NCBI RefSeq assembly: GCF_014646915.1 | Contig: NZ_BMOE01000009.1 | Location: forward strand, 62,001-126,000 | Source of the DNA: Deinococcus aquiradiocola | GTDB taxonomy: Bacteria > Deinococcota > Deinococci > Deinococcales > Deinococcaceae | Reading direction: 5' to 3' | DNA: 64,000 nucleotides | Shown here: one piece after another, positions 28,381 to 37,921 of the stretch | Position numbering within the stretch: position 1 is the stretch's first letter | How the letters are laid out: each line of letters begins with the position of its first letter | The notes under the pieces: model-generated | The model's database searches: none | What the model was told of the DNA's origin: nothing | The model's input: only the letters and a program-made list of their open reading frames with translations | Made by a program: the position numbers and the translations under genes

Positions 28381-28580
28381 TATTTGATCCGATGACAGGG
28401 ATTCCGGAAAAAGCACCGGCATCCCTTCTTGGGCAGAACGGGAGGAGTGGCGTGGCCAGCCGCGTCCGTTCACGACGATACGCCCTACAGGACGCCTGCC
28501 CGCTTCCACCTCCTCAACACCGTACTTTGTTGGTACTCGCTTCGCTCGGCTGAACTCCAAAAGTTCAGCTCAAAACCGCA
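28381..28580 (+). mobile_element. Stop-codon-anchored MITE-like element, copy D (200 bp)
   Basis: The right end TCAAAACCGCA touches the purB stop codon (TAA on the minus strand, 28583-28581). The left end has lost about four bases (TATTTGATCCG) and is flanked by TCA, that is TGA on the minus strand (28378-28380). The internal hairpin GGGATTCCGG/CCGGCATCCC and the third end copy (TCAACACCGTA near 28514-28524) are present. Relative to the upstream gene it lies opposite to copies A and B. Confidence 0.75.
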
Positions 28581-29888
<1,308 letters not shown>

Positions 29889-29894
29889 GCCTGA

Positions 29895-29900
29895 AGCGTA
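29895..29900 (-). promoter_or_regulatory. -10 element TACGCT (leaderless purB)
   Basis: TACGCT on the minus strand is 6 nt before the ATG at 29888. Confidence 0.7.
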
Positions 29901-29915
29901 GCGTGCGCCCGCCCC

Positions 29916-30602
29916 TCAGTTCGAGGGGCCGTCTGCATAGGGGGCGGGCGAGTGGTCGTTCACGCCCACCCACAGCACCTTCACGCCCGGCACCTTCAGG
30001 GCGTCCGCCGGGACCGCCAGACCCCACGCGGGGTGCGTGGGCACGGCGTCCGGCAGGTTCACAGCGCGCTGCAGGATGTTCTGGTACGTGCTGCAGTACA
30101 GCGCGTCCGGTTCGCTGCTCAGCGAGTAGAAGCGCCCGTCCAGGCGGTGCGCGGCCTCCCACAGCCTGGGCAGCATGTCCGGCCGCACGCCCGCGTCCAG
30201 CACGATCGCCGCGTAGTACCGGTACTCCACCGATTCCGGGTACGCGCCTGCACGCGGGCGGCTGTAGTTGTACGTCTCCATCACCTGTCCCGCCTTGTAC
30301 TTGCGGGTGACGTGCGAGCACGGCCCCCAGAAGTTCGTGATGTCGGTGTCCTTCCAGCACGTCAGGATCAGCGCACCTTCCGGCGCGCGCTCGAATGCCT
30401 CCCGCAGGCTCACGAGCCGGTCGGCGGGCACCACCTGCCGCGTCAGCAGGGTGCGGGCGTCCACGTCCTGACCGGCCGGGCCGGGCGTGAAGTGCAGGTC
30501 GTACACGTCCGTCACGGCCAGCGGACCGCAGCCGGACAGCAGGCCCGCCAGCACGGCGGACCCCAGGACGAGGGAGGACAGGCGGGGCAGGGCAGACGGC
30601 AT
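29916..30602 (-). CDS. Lipoprotein, possible permuted papain-like (YiiX/YebB-type) hydrolase
   Basis: The 228-residue product has a signal ending LLSGC (lipobox). The mature part contains GALILTCWKD...PCSHVTRKY early and DALYCSTYQNILQRAV late. A His in SHV followed much later by Cys in YCS is the order expected in the circularly permuted NlpC/P60 family (PF05708), where they form the catalytic pair. This assignment is an inference from a few residues. It is divergent from the monophosphatase gene. Confidence 0.55.
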   Translation of the reverse strand: MPSALPRLSSLVLGSAVLAGLLSGCGPLAVTDVYDLHFTPGPAGQDVDARTLLTRQVVPADRLVSLREAFERAPEGALILTCWKDTDITNFWGPCSHVTRKYKAGQVMETYNYSRPRAGAYPESVEYRYYAAIVLDAGVRPDMLPRLWEAAHRLDGRFYSLSSEPDALYCSTYQNILQRAVNLPDAVPTHPAWGLAVPADALKVPGVKVLWVGVNDHSPAPYADGPSN

Positions 30603-30609
30603 CCTTCCC

Positions 30610-30615
30610 AGTGTG
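30610..30615 (-). promoter_or_regulatory. -10 element CACACT
   Basis: CACACT on the minus strand is 7 nt before the ATG at 30602. The first base departs from TANNNT. Confidence 0.45.
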
Positions 30616-30717
30616 CCGCAGCAAGGTAAAGGGCGTGTGCGTTCCCGCGTTCATGAAGTCCGCCCCGTGCGCCGCTTCGTGCCGGAACCTGCCTGTCGGC
30701 GCGGGCGGGCCGGACCG

Positions 30718-30723
30718 TACACT
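30718..30723 (+). promoter_or_regulatory. -10 element TACACT (leaderless start)
   Basis: TACACT is 6 nt before the ATG at 30730. Confidence 0.7.
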
Positions 30724-30729
30724 GAAGGC

Positions 30730-31554
30730 ATGACCTCCCTCCCCGACCTTGACCTCGAGGCCGCCCTCCACCTCGCGATCCGCGCCGCGCACGAGGCGGG
30801 ACGCATCCAGCAGGCGCACGTGGGCCGCGCGCACACCATCCGCACCAAGTCCAGCTTCAGCGACCTCGTGACGGAAGTGGACGGCCTGTGCGAGGCCGCC
30901 ATCCGCGCCTGGATCGCGCGCGAGTACCCGGACCACGCGGTGCTCGGCGAGGAGGAAGGCGAGCAGGGGAGCGCCGCCGCCGAGTACCGCTGGGTGGTGG
31001 ACCCGCTCGACGGGACCGTCAACTACGCGCACGGCTTCCCGTTCTACTGCGTGTCCATCGCCCTGGAACGCCGCTCGCAGGACGCGGACGCAGCGGAACG
31101 CCTGCTGGGCGTGGTGTACGACGCCACCCGCGACGAACTGTTCACGGCCGTCGCCGGGCGCGGCGCGCACCTGAACGGCGCGCCCGTCCGCGTGTCCGGC
31201 ACGCCGACCCTCACCACGCCTGCCCTGCTCAGCACCGGCTTCCCGTACGATCCCGGCGATCACCGCAACCTGCGCCTGCTCGGGCAGCTGCTCGCGCTGG
31301 GCGTTCCCGTCCGCCGCCCCGGCGCGGCCGCCCTCGACCTGTGTTACGTCGCGTGCGGCCGTCTCGACGGGTACTGGGAGATGGGCCTGAAACCCTGGGA
31401 CAGCGCTGCCGGAAGCCTGATCGTGACCGAGGCGGGCGGACAGGTGACGGACGCGCTCGGCGTGGCCCGCGCGGACGGCCCCGTGATCGTGGCGAGCAAC
31501 GGCGCGCTGCACGACGAACTGCTCGGCGTGCTGGACGCGGGAGCCGTTCCGTGA
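30730..31554 (+). CDS. Inositol monophosphatase family protein (SuhB-like)
   Basis: The 274-residue product has LVTEVDGLCEAAIR, GEEEGEQ (metal-binding Glu), WVVDPLDGTVNYAHGFPFYCVSIAL (metal ligands) and the second motif WEMGLKPWDSAAGSLIVTEAGG. Members dephosphorylate inositol phosphate, sugar phosphates or bisphosphate nucleotides. The exact substrate is unknown. Its stop overlaps the start of a 57-aa membrane protein by 4 nt. Confidence 0.9.
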   Translation: MTSLPDLDLEAALHLAIRAAHEAGRIQQAHVGRAHTIRTKSSFSDLVTEVDGLCEAAIRAWIAREYPDHAVLGEEEGEQGSAAAEYRWVVDPLDGTVNYAHGFPFYCVSIALERRSQDADAAERLLGVVYDATRDELFTAVAGRGAHLNGAPVRVSGTPTLTTPALLSTGFPYDPGDHRNLRLLGQLLALGVPVRRPGAAALDLCYVACGRLDGYWEMGLKPWDSAAGSLIVTEAGGQVTDALGVARADGPVIVASNGALHDELLGVLDAGAVP

Positions 31555-31724
31555 ACGGCCTGATCGTGGTCATGCTGATCCTCGTGAACGTCGGCGGGTT
31601 CGCGAGCCTGCTGTTCAGCCTGCGGCAGGGGCAGTTCGGCGGGGCGTTCAGCACGCTGCTGCTCATGGCGCTCCTCGACGCGTTCGGGCTGTGGCTGCTG
31701 CGCTCCATGCGCGAGGACCAGTGA
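31551..31724 (+). CDS. Small membrane protein, 57 aa, coupled to the monophosphatase
   Basis: GTG at 31551 overlaps the preceding TGA (GTGA). The 57 residues have two hydrophobic helices: 3-23 (LIVVMLILVNVGGFASLLF) and 35-50 (TLLLMALLDAFGLWLL), joined by RQGQFGGAF, and end in the charged tail RSMREDQ. The coupling and the GC-rich third positions support a real gene. No family recognised. A short element relative begins on the base after its stop. Confidence 0.65.
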   Translation: MNGLIVVMLILVNVGGFASLLFSLRQGQFGGAFSTLLLMALLDAFGLWLLRSMREDQ

Positions 31725-31777
31725 GGCCAGACTGAGCTGACCTCCGGGCGTTCAGCCGAGCGGAGCGAGCACCAGCG
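31725..31777 (-). repeat. Short relative of the stop-anchored element family (copy F)
   Basis: GGCCAGACTGAGCTGA...GTTCAGCCGAG and CGGAGCGAGCACCAGCG match the right-hand module of the family. It starts immediately after the TGA at 31722-31724. Its outer end is not definable. Confidence 0.55.
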
Positions 31778-31862
31778 CCGTGTCCCCCGGACACCAGCTG
31801 ACCGGCCTGCGGGCGCGCGGTCCTCTGTACCCGTCCACACGTCCGGCACGGCGGGCCTGCGG

Positions 31863-31868
31863 CAGACT
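31863..31868 (+). promoter_or_regulatory. -10 element CAGACT
   Basis: CAGACT is 6 nt before the ATG at 31875. The first base departs from TANNNT. Confidence 0.4.
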
Positions 31869-31874
31869 GCCGGG

Positions 31875-32795
31875 ATGTTCCGGGCCTACACTCCCGCCGC
31901 GTACGAGTTCCCGCTTCCGGAGGGGCACCGCTTTCCGTATTACAAGTACCGCATGATGGCCGACCGCCTGCGGCCGCTGCTGCCGGTGCTGGACACGCCC
32001 AACCTGCCGTGGGCGGTGGCGGGCCGCGTGCACGACCCGCACTGGCTGCGGCGCTGGCGGCGCGGCGAGGTGGACCGCCACGAGGTGCGCGCGTTCGGGC
32101 TGCCGTGGTCGGAGGGCGTGGTAGAGCGCGCCCGTCGCGCGGCGGGCGGGAGTGTCGCGGCGCTGGACGACGCGCTGCGGGTGGGGTGGGGCATCAACCT
32201 GGCGGGCGGGACGCATCACGCCTTCGCGGACCGCGCGGAGGGCTTCTGCCTGCTGAACGACGCCGCGCTCCTGACGCGTCTGGCGCTGGACGCGACGCCC
32301 GACCACCCGGGCGGTCGGGTGGCGCGGGTGGCGGTGGTGGACCTGGACGTGCATCAGGGCAACGGGACGGCGGCGCTGCTGGGGCCGCTCACGCACGTGG
32401 CCGGGCCGCGCGCGTTCACGCTCAGCGTGCACGGGGAGCGCAACTACCCGTTCCGGAAGGAGCGCAGCAGTCTGGATCTGGGGTTGGGGGACGGCGTGAC
32501 GGACGCCGAGTACCTGCAGGTGATGCGCGGGTCGGTGCTGCCCGCACTGGAGGCGTTCCGGCCGGAACTGCTGGTGTACCTGGCGGGCGTGGACGTGCTG
32601 GCGGGCGACCGGTTCGGGCGGTTCGCGCTCACGCTGGCCGGGGTGCGGGAACGCAACCGGCTGCTGCTGGCGTGGGCGCGGGCGGCGGGTGTGCCACTCG
32701 TGAGTCTGACGGCGGGCGGGTACAACGCGGACCATGCCCTGACGGTGGAGGCGCACGCGAGCGTCGTGCTGGACGGGCTGGACGTGTACGCCTGA
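31875..32795 (+). CDS. Histone-deacetylase-family (arginase/deacetylase fold) zinc hydrolase
   Basis: The 306-residue protein has [19 protein letters not shown] (the His-His pair), [14 protein letters not shown] (zinc-binding Asp-x-His), [11 protein letters not shown], and late [15 protein letters not shown] with the zinc-binding Asp, and SLTAGGYN. This is the class II-type bacterial HDAC/acetylpolyamine amidohydrolase fold. It is the short one-domain form that starts [21 protein letters not shown]. Substrates in bacteria include acetyl-lysine proteins, acetoin or acetylpolyamines; the sequence does not decide. A polyamine gene (nspC) is near. Confidence 0.88.
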   Translation: MFRAYTPAAYEFPLPEGHRFPYYKYRMMADRLRPLLPVLDTPNLPWAVAGRVHDPHWLRRWRRGEVDRHEVRAFGLPWSEGVVERARRAAGGSVAALDDALRVGWGINLAGGTHHAFADRAEGFCLLNDAALLTRLALDATPDHPGGRVARVAVVDLDVHQGNGTAALLGPLTHVAGPRAFTLSVHGERNYPFRKERSSLDLGLGDGVTDAEYLQVMRGSVLPALEAFRPELLVYLAGVDVLAGDRFGRFALTLAGVRERNRLLLAWARAAGVPLVSLTAGGYNADHALTVEAHASVVLDGLDVYA

Positions 32796-32829
32796 AGGGA
32801 GGGCGGGGCTGGTGAGAGGTGCGGGTGTG

Positions 32830-32850
32830 CCCCCCCCGGTGTGGGGGGTT
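32830..32850 (+). terminator. C/G-run hairpin after the deacetylase gene
   Basis: Eight C (32830-32837), GGTGT, then six G and TT. It can fold into a short GC stem about 35 bp after the stop. It is a weak terminator candidate. Confidence 0.35.
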
Positions 32851-32890
32851 CCTGCTTCCTTTAGATTGCCGTCAGCTTACATTTCAGGGT

Positions 32891-32909
32891 TGTACAAAGC
32901 TTGTACAGT
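32891..32909 (+). promoter_or_regulatory. Inverted repeat over the -10 of the Crp/Fnr-family gene
   Basis: TGTACAA (32891-32897), AGC, TTGTACA (32901-32907) is a perfect 7-bp inverted repeat. A -10-like TACAGT (32904-32909) overlaps its right arm. No good -35 was found 17 bp upstream, as may be expected for an activated or repressed promoter. The leader would be about 105 nt. Confidence 0.55.
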
Positions 32910-33019
32910 CTGGGCAGTCGAACGCCGAGGGCCCCAGACCCCACCCGGGGCACGGCCCGCATCCCGAGCAATTGCCGCCCGGCCCGTGAACGAGGGCCAC
33001 CCACCCCAGGAGTGCCCCC

Positions 33020-33643
33020 ATGACCATGCAGCCGATGACCGCCAGCACCACCCCCGAACTCCACGGCCGTCCCGTCCGCCGCGGCGACACCCTGTACTAC
33101 GCCGGTGACCTCAGCTCCAGCCTGTACCGCCTCGAGAGCGGCCTGCTGCGCGCCGTGCGTCTCACTCCGCAGGGCCGCAACCTCACCGTGCGCCACATCC
33201 GCCCCGGCGACATCTTCGGCGAGGAAGCGCTGCACGGCCTGAACCGTACCCATCAGGTCATCGCGCTCACCGACGCCAGCATCCAGCCCATCCACCTCCA
33301 GCACCTCAGCGGCGAGGAACTGTGGCAGGTCACGCGCAGCCTCTCCGCGCAGCTGCAGCGCGTCATGACGGACGGCGTGCACATTCAGGACGGCGAACTG
33401 CGCGAACGCATCGCCCGCTACCTCCTCAACCTCGCCGACAGCAGCCTCGGCGGCCGCCACGCCAACGGGCAGCCCTTCGTGCGCGCCACGCACGAACTGA
33501 TCGCCGAAGGCACCGGCGCCACCCGTGAAAGCGTCAGCAAACTGATCGGCGAGATGCGCGACGACGGCCTCCTCAGCCCCGCGTACCGCTGCATCACCCT
33601 CACGGCCGAGCAGGACCTCCGCACGCTCGCCGGCCTCGTCTGA
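33020..33643 (+). CDS. Crp/Fnr-family transcriptional regulator
   Basis: The 207-residue protein has a cyclic-nucleotide-binding-type beta-roll (residues about 15-120, with [39 protein letters not shown]), a long dimer helix ([19 protein letters not shown]) and a C-terminal helix-turn-helix ([33 protein letters not shown]). There are no Cys clusters, so no Fnr-type iron-sulfur centre. The pocket lacks the full RS/T signature of cAMP receptors ([11 protein letters not shown]), so the ligand is uncertain. ATG follows CAGGAG. Confidence 0.9.
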   Translation: MTMQPMTASTTPELHGRPVRRGDTLYYAGDLSSSLYRLESGLLRAVRLTPQGRNLTVRHIRPGDIFGEEALHGLNRTHQVIALTDASIQPIHLQHLSGEELWQVTRSLSAQLQRVMTDGVHIQDGELRERIARYLLNLADSSLGGRHANGQPFVRATHELIAEGTGATRESVSKLIGEMRDDGLLSPAYRCITLTAEQDLRTLAGLV

Positions 33644-33698
33644 CCGGCAGGCCCGGACACCCGTACCCTTGAACAAGCTTTGATGAAGGACGCTTCAT

Positions 33699-33738
33699 GC
33701 AGAGAGGGCCGCGAGCACATGCTCGCGGCCCTCTCTGC
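33699..33738 (+). terminator. Bidirectional terminator between the Crp-like gene and nspC
   Basis: GCAGAGAGGGCCGCGAGCA (33699-33717) pairs over 19 bp with 33720-33738, leaving CA in the centre. It separates two convergent genes. Confidence 0.85.
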
Positions 33739-33753
33739 CCTGCTGTCCCGGCG

Positions 33754-34959
<1,206 letters not shown>

Positions 34960-34964
34960 GCCCC

Positions 34965-34970
34965 AGGGTA
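34965..34970 (-). promoter_or_regulatory. -10 element TACCCT (leaderless nspC)
   Basis: TACCCT on the minus strand is 5 nt before the ATG at 34959. Confidence 0.6.
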
Positions 34971-35083
34971 ACAAGTCCGGGCGGCCCACACGGTAACGGC
35001 GTCCCGCGTACGGGACGGCGAACCGGAGGGGCACCCCGCACGCGTCCCACGACAGGCTAAGCACTCTCATGAAGCTGTCCCGG

Positions 35084-35089
35084 TATCAT
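35084..35089 (+). promoter_or_regulatory. -10 element TATCAT (decides the LptC-like start)
   Basis: TATCAT is 6 nt before the GTG at 35096. It lies inside the frame that starts at ATG 35069 and therefore argues for the shorter protein. Confidence 0.55.
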
Positions 35090-35095
35090 GCCGTC

Positions 35096-35689
35096 GTGCT
35101 CCGCGTCTCTGTCATCGTGCTCGTCTGCGTCGTCGCCTTCGGGACGCTGTTCTCGCTGCTGCCCTCCGGGAGCGGCGCGGCCGCGCGTTCCGGCGTCACC
35201 CTGCAGGGCGTGCAGTTCAGCCTGTACCCCGAGCAGGACCCGGGGGCGGTGTGGCGCTTCCAGGCGCGCCAGGTGACGATCGACCCCCTGCGGGACGAGA
35301 ACCGGCTCGACGACCTCGGGCGCGGCGAGCGCTGGCTGCACCGGCCCGGCGAGCCGGAAACGCTGGACCTCACGCTCCGCACGCGCCGACTGGTCATCGA
35401 TCAGGACGACAACCTCCAGGCACAGGAGGCCACCATGTACATCCCGCGCGACTGCACCACCCTCACGCTGCGCTCCACGGCCGACCGACCGGTCCTCATC
35501 AACCAGCGCAGCGGGTACAGCGCGCCGTACGTGAGCATCGACAACCCCAGCATTCAGGCCGAGTACGACGACTTCACGTCGCCCTTCGACCTGAGCAACG
35601 TCCAGGGCAGCCAGCGGGCCGGCGCGACCTTCCAGGCGAGCCCCGATACCGTCTGCGAGGCGGGCCGCACCGTGCCCCGCCACAGCTGA
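35096..35689 (+). CDS. lptC: LptC-like membrane-anchored protein
   Basis: About 197 residues. One N-terminal membrane helix (VSVIVLVCVVAFGTLFSLL) anchors a mostly beta domain (GVTLQGVQFSLYPEQDPGAVWRFQARQVTIDP...). The pattern of strands with an ATMYIPRDC segment fits LptC/OstA-type beta-jellyroll proteins that pass lipid through the periplasm. Two LptA/OstA-like genes follow. Deinococcus lacks typical LPS, so the cargo is unknown. GTG 35096 is preferred on promoter spacing; ATG 35069 would add 9 residues. Confidence 0.65.
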   Translation: MLRVSVIVLVCVVAFGTLFSLLPSGSGAAARSGVTLQGVQFSLYPEQDPGAVWRFQARQVTIDPLRDENRLDDLGRGERWLHRPGEPETLDLTLRTRRLVIDQDDNLQAQEATMYIPRDCTTLTLRSTADRPVLINQRSGYSAPYVSIDNPSIQAEYDDFTSPFDLSNVQGSQRAGATFQASPDTVCEAGRTVPRHS

Positions 35690-35754
35690 ACCCGGCTGTC
35701 CCTTCACGTCCTTCCCGCGGCCTCCTGGCCCGCACGTTCCACCCGGAGGTCCCC

Positions 35755-36684
35755 ATGAACCGTACCCCAGCCAACACCACCCGCACCCGCGCCGCCCTGC
35801 TCGCCGCCGCCGCCCTCGGCAGCGCCCTCGCGGCCGCCGCGACCGCGCCCACCAACCGCATCCTGAAGTTCGAGACGGGCGCGCAACTGCAGGGCGACCT
35901 GCGCAACGGCCCGTACAACTACAGCGGCAAGGGCGGCGCGGCCGTCAGGGCCAGCGTCGGCACCGTCAGCATCGCCGCGCCGCAGGCGAGCATGAAGGCC
36001 CCCGCCGGGACGGCCATGGCGAGCGCCGAAGGCAGACGCACCGCCGACTTCACGGGCGGCGTCACCGTGACCCGCAACCGCCTCACCGCGAAGGGCGCGA
36101 CCCTGAACTACAGCGAGTCGACCGGGCAGGGCGTCCTGAGCGGCACGCCCAGCGCCGTCCTGCAGCCCGAGAAGGCCGGTGACGACGCCGTGAACATCGC
36201 CGCGACCACCATGAGTCTCGACGTGGACACCAACATGAGCACCAGCACCGGCAACGTCAAGCTCGTGAACGGCAACCAGACGGGCCGTGCCGACAAGGTC
36301 ATCTTCGACGAGAAGCGCGAGCTGGGCGTCCTGAGCGGCAACCTCACCCTCAGCCGCGCCGCGACCGCCAAGGCCAAGGAACTGAACGTGGTCGGCAGCG
36401 AGGCGCGCATCCTGACCAAAGGCAAACTGCTGTACGTCAGCGGCAAGGTGAAGCTCACGCAGGGCACCATCACCACCACCGGCGACGCCGTGTACTACGA
36501 CGACGCCAAGAACGTCGCGTACGTGGTCGGCAACGCCGTCAGCGTGGACAGCAAGAACGGCACGACCGTCAAGGCCCGCCCGAGCGGCGCGCTGGAGCAG
36601 CGCACCGACCTGGGCCGCGTCCGCTCCATCGACAGCGGGTTCGCCATTCCTGTCGCGCAGTTCAAGCTGGCGGGCGAGAAGTAA
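35755..36684 (+). CDS. LptA/OstA-like exported protein
   Basis: The 309-residue protein has a signal peptide (about residues 1-31, ending ALAAAATA) and then repeated beta-strand units of the OstA/LptA kind: GGVTVTRNRLTAKGATLNYSESTGQGVLSG, GNVKLVNGNQTGRADKVIFDEKRELGVLSG, GKVKLTQGTITTTGDAVYYDDAKNVAYVVG. Such repeats build an open beta-jellyroll that shields lipid chains in the periplasm. ATG has GGAGGT 4 nt upstream. It is separated from the LptC-like gene by 65 bp. Confidence 0.75.
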   Translation: MNRTPANTTRTRAALLAAAALGSALAAAATAPTNRILKFETGAQLQGDLRNGPYNYSGKGGAAVRASVGTVSIAAPQASMKAPAGTAMASAEGRRTADFTGGVTVTRNRLTAKGATLNYSESTGQGVLSGTPSAVLQPEKAGDDAVNIAATTMSLDVDTNMSTSTGNVKLVNGNQTGRADKVIFDEKRELGVLSGNLTLSRAATAKAKELNVVGSEARILTKGKLLYVSGKVKLTQGTITTTGDAVYYDDAKNVAYVVGNAVSVDSKNGTTVKARPSGALEQRTDLGRVRSIDSGFAIPVAQFKLAGEK

Positions 36685-36702
36685 GCCGGGCCGTGGGCGC
36701 GG

Positions 36703-36742
36703 CGTCCGGCCGGGTGAGTGCACGCACTCACCCGGCCGGACG
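36703..36742 (+). terminator. Long hairpin between the two OstA-like genes
   Basis: A perfect 19-bp stem (CGTCCGGCCGGGTGAGTGC from 36703, its complement ending at 36742) with only AC at the centre. There is no T tract. It may terminate or process the upstream message. Confidence 0.6.
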
Positions 36743-36751
36743 GCAAACGGC

Positions 36752-36757
36752 TAAGCT
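36752..36757 (+). promoter_or_regulatory. -10-like TAAGCT upstream of the second OstA-like gene
   Basis: TAAGCT stands 28 nt before the ATG at 36786, which also has a good AGGAGG. No clear -35 was found. Confidence 0.35.
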
Positions 36758-36785
36758 GGCCTGAACGGTGGACAGGAGGAACGGC

Positions 36786-37856
36786 ATGGGTGGCGGGCGC
36801 GGCACGGACAGGCGATGGACGGACAGACAGGGGAGGGGGAGGCGGGCGCGCTGGCTGGCGCTCGCGCTGCTGGGCATGGCGCTCGCACAGACCCAGCCGA
36901 CCCCGACCCAGCCGATGACGCCGCCGACCACCCAGCCTGCCTTGGACACGCCCACCCCACAGGTCGCCCCGGACGCGCCCGCGCCGGACGCCCCGGCAGA
37001 CGGCACGGACGACACCGGGACGAGCGTCAGCCTGACCCGCACCGCCAAGGACGGCCGCAAGCGCCTCATCACGGTGCAGCGCACCGGCACCTCCGACGCG
37101 ACCGGCATCTTCACGGCGTGTCAGCCGCTCGACGACGACCCGCCCGGCACGCCCACCATCTCGGTGTTCAGCGAGTCCGGTGCGGGCGGCGTGCGCGTCA
37201 GCATCGACAAGAACGTCATCGTCGCGCCGCTCGCCATCGTCACGCAGCAGGACAGCGGCGACGGGCACATCGAGGTGAGTGCCGGAACCGCCCGGTACCT
37301 CGACGCGGCCCCGCCGGGCGCCACGGACCGCCTCTCTCGTTGCGAGGTGGAAGCGAAAGCGCAGCCCGCGCCGGACACCGTGACCGTCACGCAGGGCAAG
37401 ACGCGCCTGAACGGCAGCCGCCTCGTGTACGACGAGTCGGACGGCGTGGCCCGCATCGAAGGGCCCATCACGTTCAGCCGCCAGAATGGCGCGTCCACCC
37501 TGACCGGCACGAGCGGCAGCATCGAGGTGAACGTCGACGACGAGAGCACCACCCTGGTCGGCAACGTCACCCTCAGGGACGGCAGCCGCACCAGCACGGC
37601 CGAACGCGTCGAGTACGACGACACCGCCAACGTCGCCATCCTGCGCGGCACGCCCGCTGCTCCCGCGCGGTCCGTCACGAGCGACCAGACGCTCACCGCC
37701 AGCGTCATCCGCTACAACCTCGACACGGGCTCCGTCGTCGCGGTCGGCCCGATCGGCGGGGAATTCCAGGACGGCCCGGCTGCTCCCACCCAGTCCGGCA
37801 CGCCTGCCCCGGCGGCGCCCAGTCCCGCGACGCCCGCCTCTCCCTCCACCCCCTGA
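36786..37856 (+). CDS. Second LptA/OstA-like exported protein
   Basis: The 356-residue protein starts [16 protein letters not shown] lies 6 nt upstream of the ATG. A basic N-terminus and a hydrophobic stretch ([12 protein letters not shown]) form a signal, followed by a Thr/Pro/Ala-rich linker to about residue 75. The body has the strand repeats of OstA ([59 protein letters not shown]) and a Pro/Ala-rich tail. It has two Cys (FTACQPL, LSRCEVE). Likely works with the preceding two genes in envelope lipid transport, an inference from repeats and neighbourhood. Confidence 0.65.
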   Translation: MGGGRGTDRRWTDRQGRGRRARWLALALLGMALAQTQPTPTQPMTPPTTQPALDTPTPQVAPDAPAPDAPADGTDDTGTSVSLTRTAKDGRKRLITVQRTGTSDATGIFTACQPLDDDPPGTPTISVFSESGAGGVRVSIDKNVIVAPLAIVTQQDSGDGHIEVSAGTARYLDAAPPGATDRLSRCEVEAKAQPAPDTVTVTQGKTRLNGSRLVYDESDGVARIEGPITFSRQNGASTLTGTSGSIEVNVDDESTTLVGNVTLRDGSRTSTAERVEYDDTANVAILRGTPAAPARSVTSDQTLTASVIRYNLDTGSVVAVGPIGGEFQDGPAAPTQSGTPAPAAPSPATPASPSTP

Positions 37857-37907
37857 TCCTCAACGCTTCCGGGCCGCCCCTGCACGCGCCGCGTCAGGGG
37901 CGCTTTG

Positions 37908-37913
37908 TATACT
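37908..37913 (+). promoter_or_regulatory. -10 element TATACT
   Basis: TATACT is 8 nt before the ATG at 37922. Confidence 0.6.
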
Positions 37914-37921
37914 GGGTTCCT

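Noticed and set aside
36815..37921. N-terminal extension of the APC permease frame
   Set aside because: It is an alternative frame of the second OstA-like gene; TATACT 8 nt before ATG 37922 marks the start.
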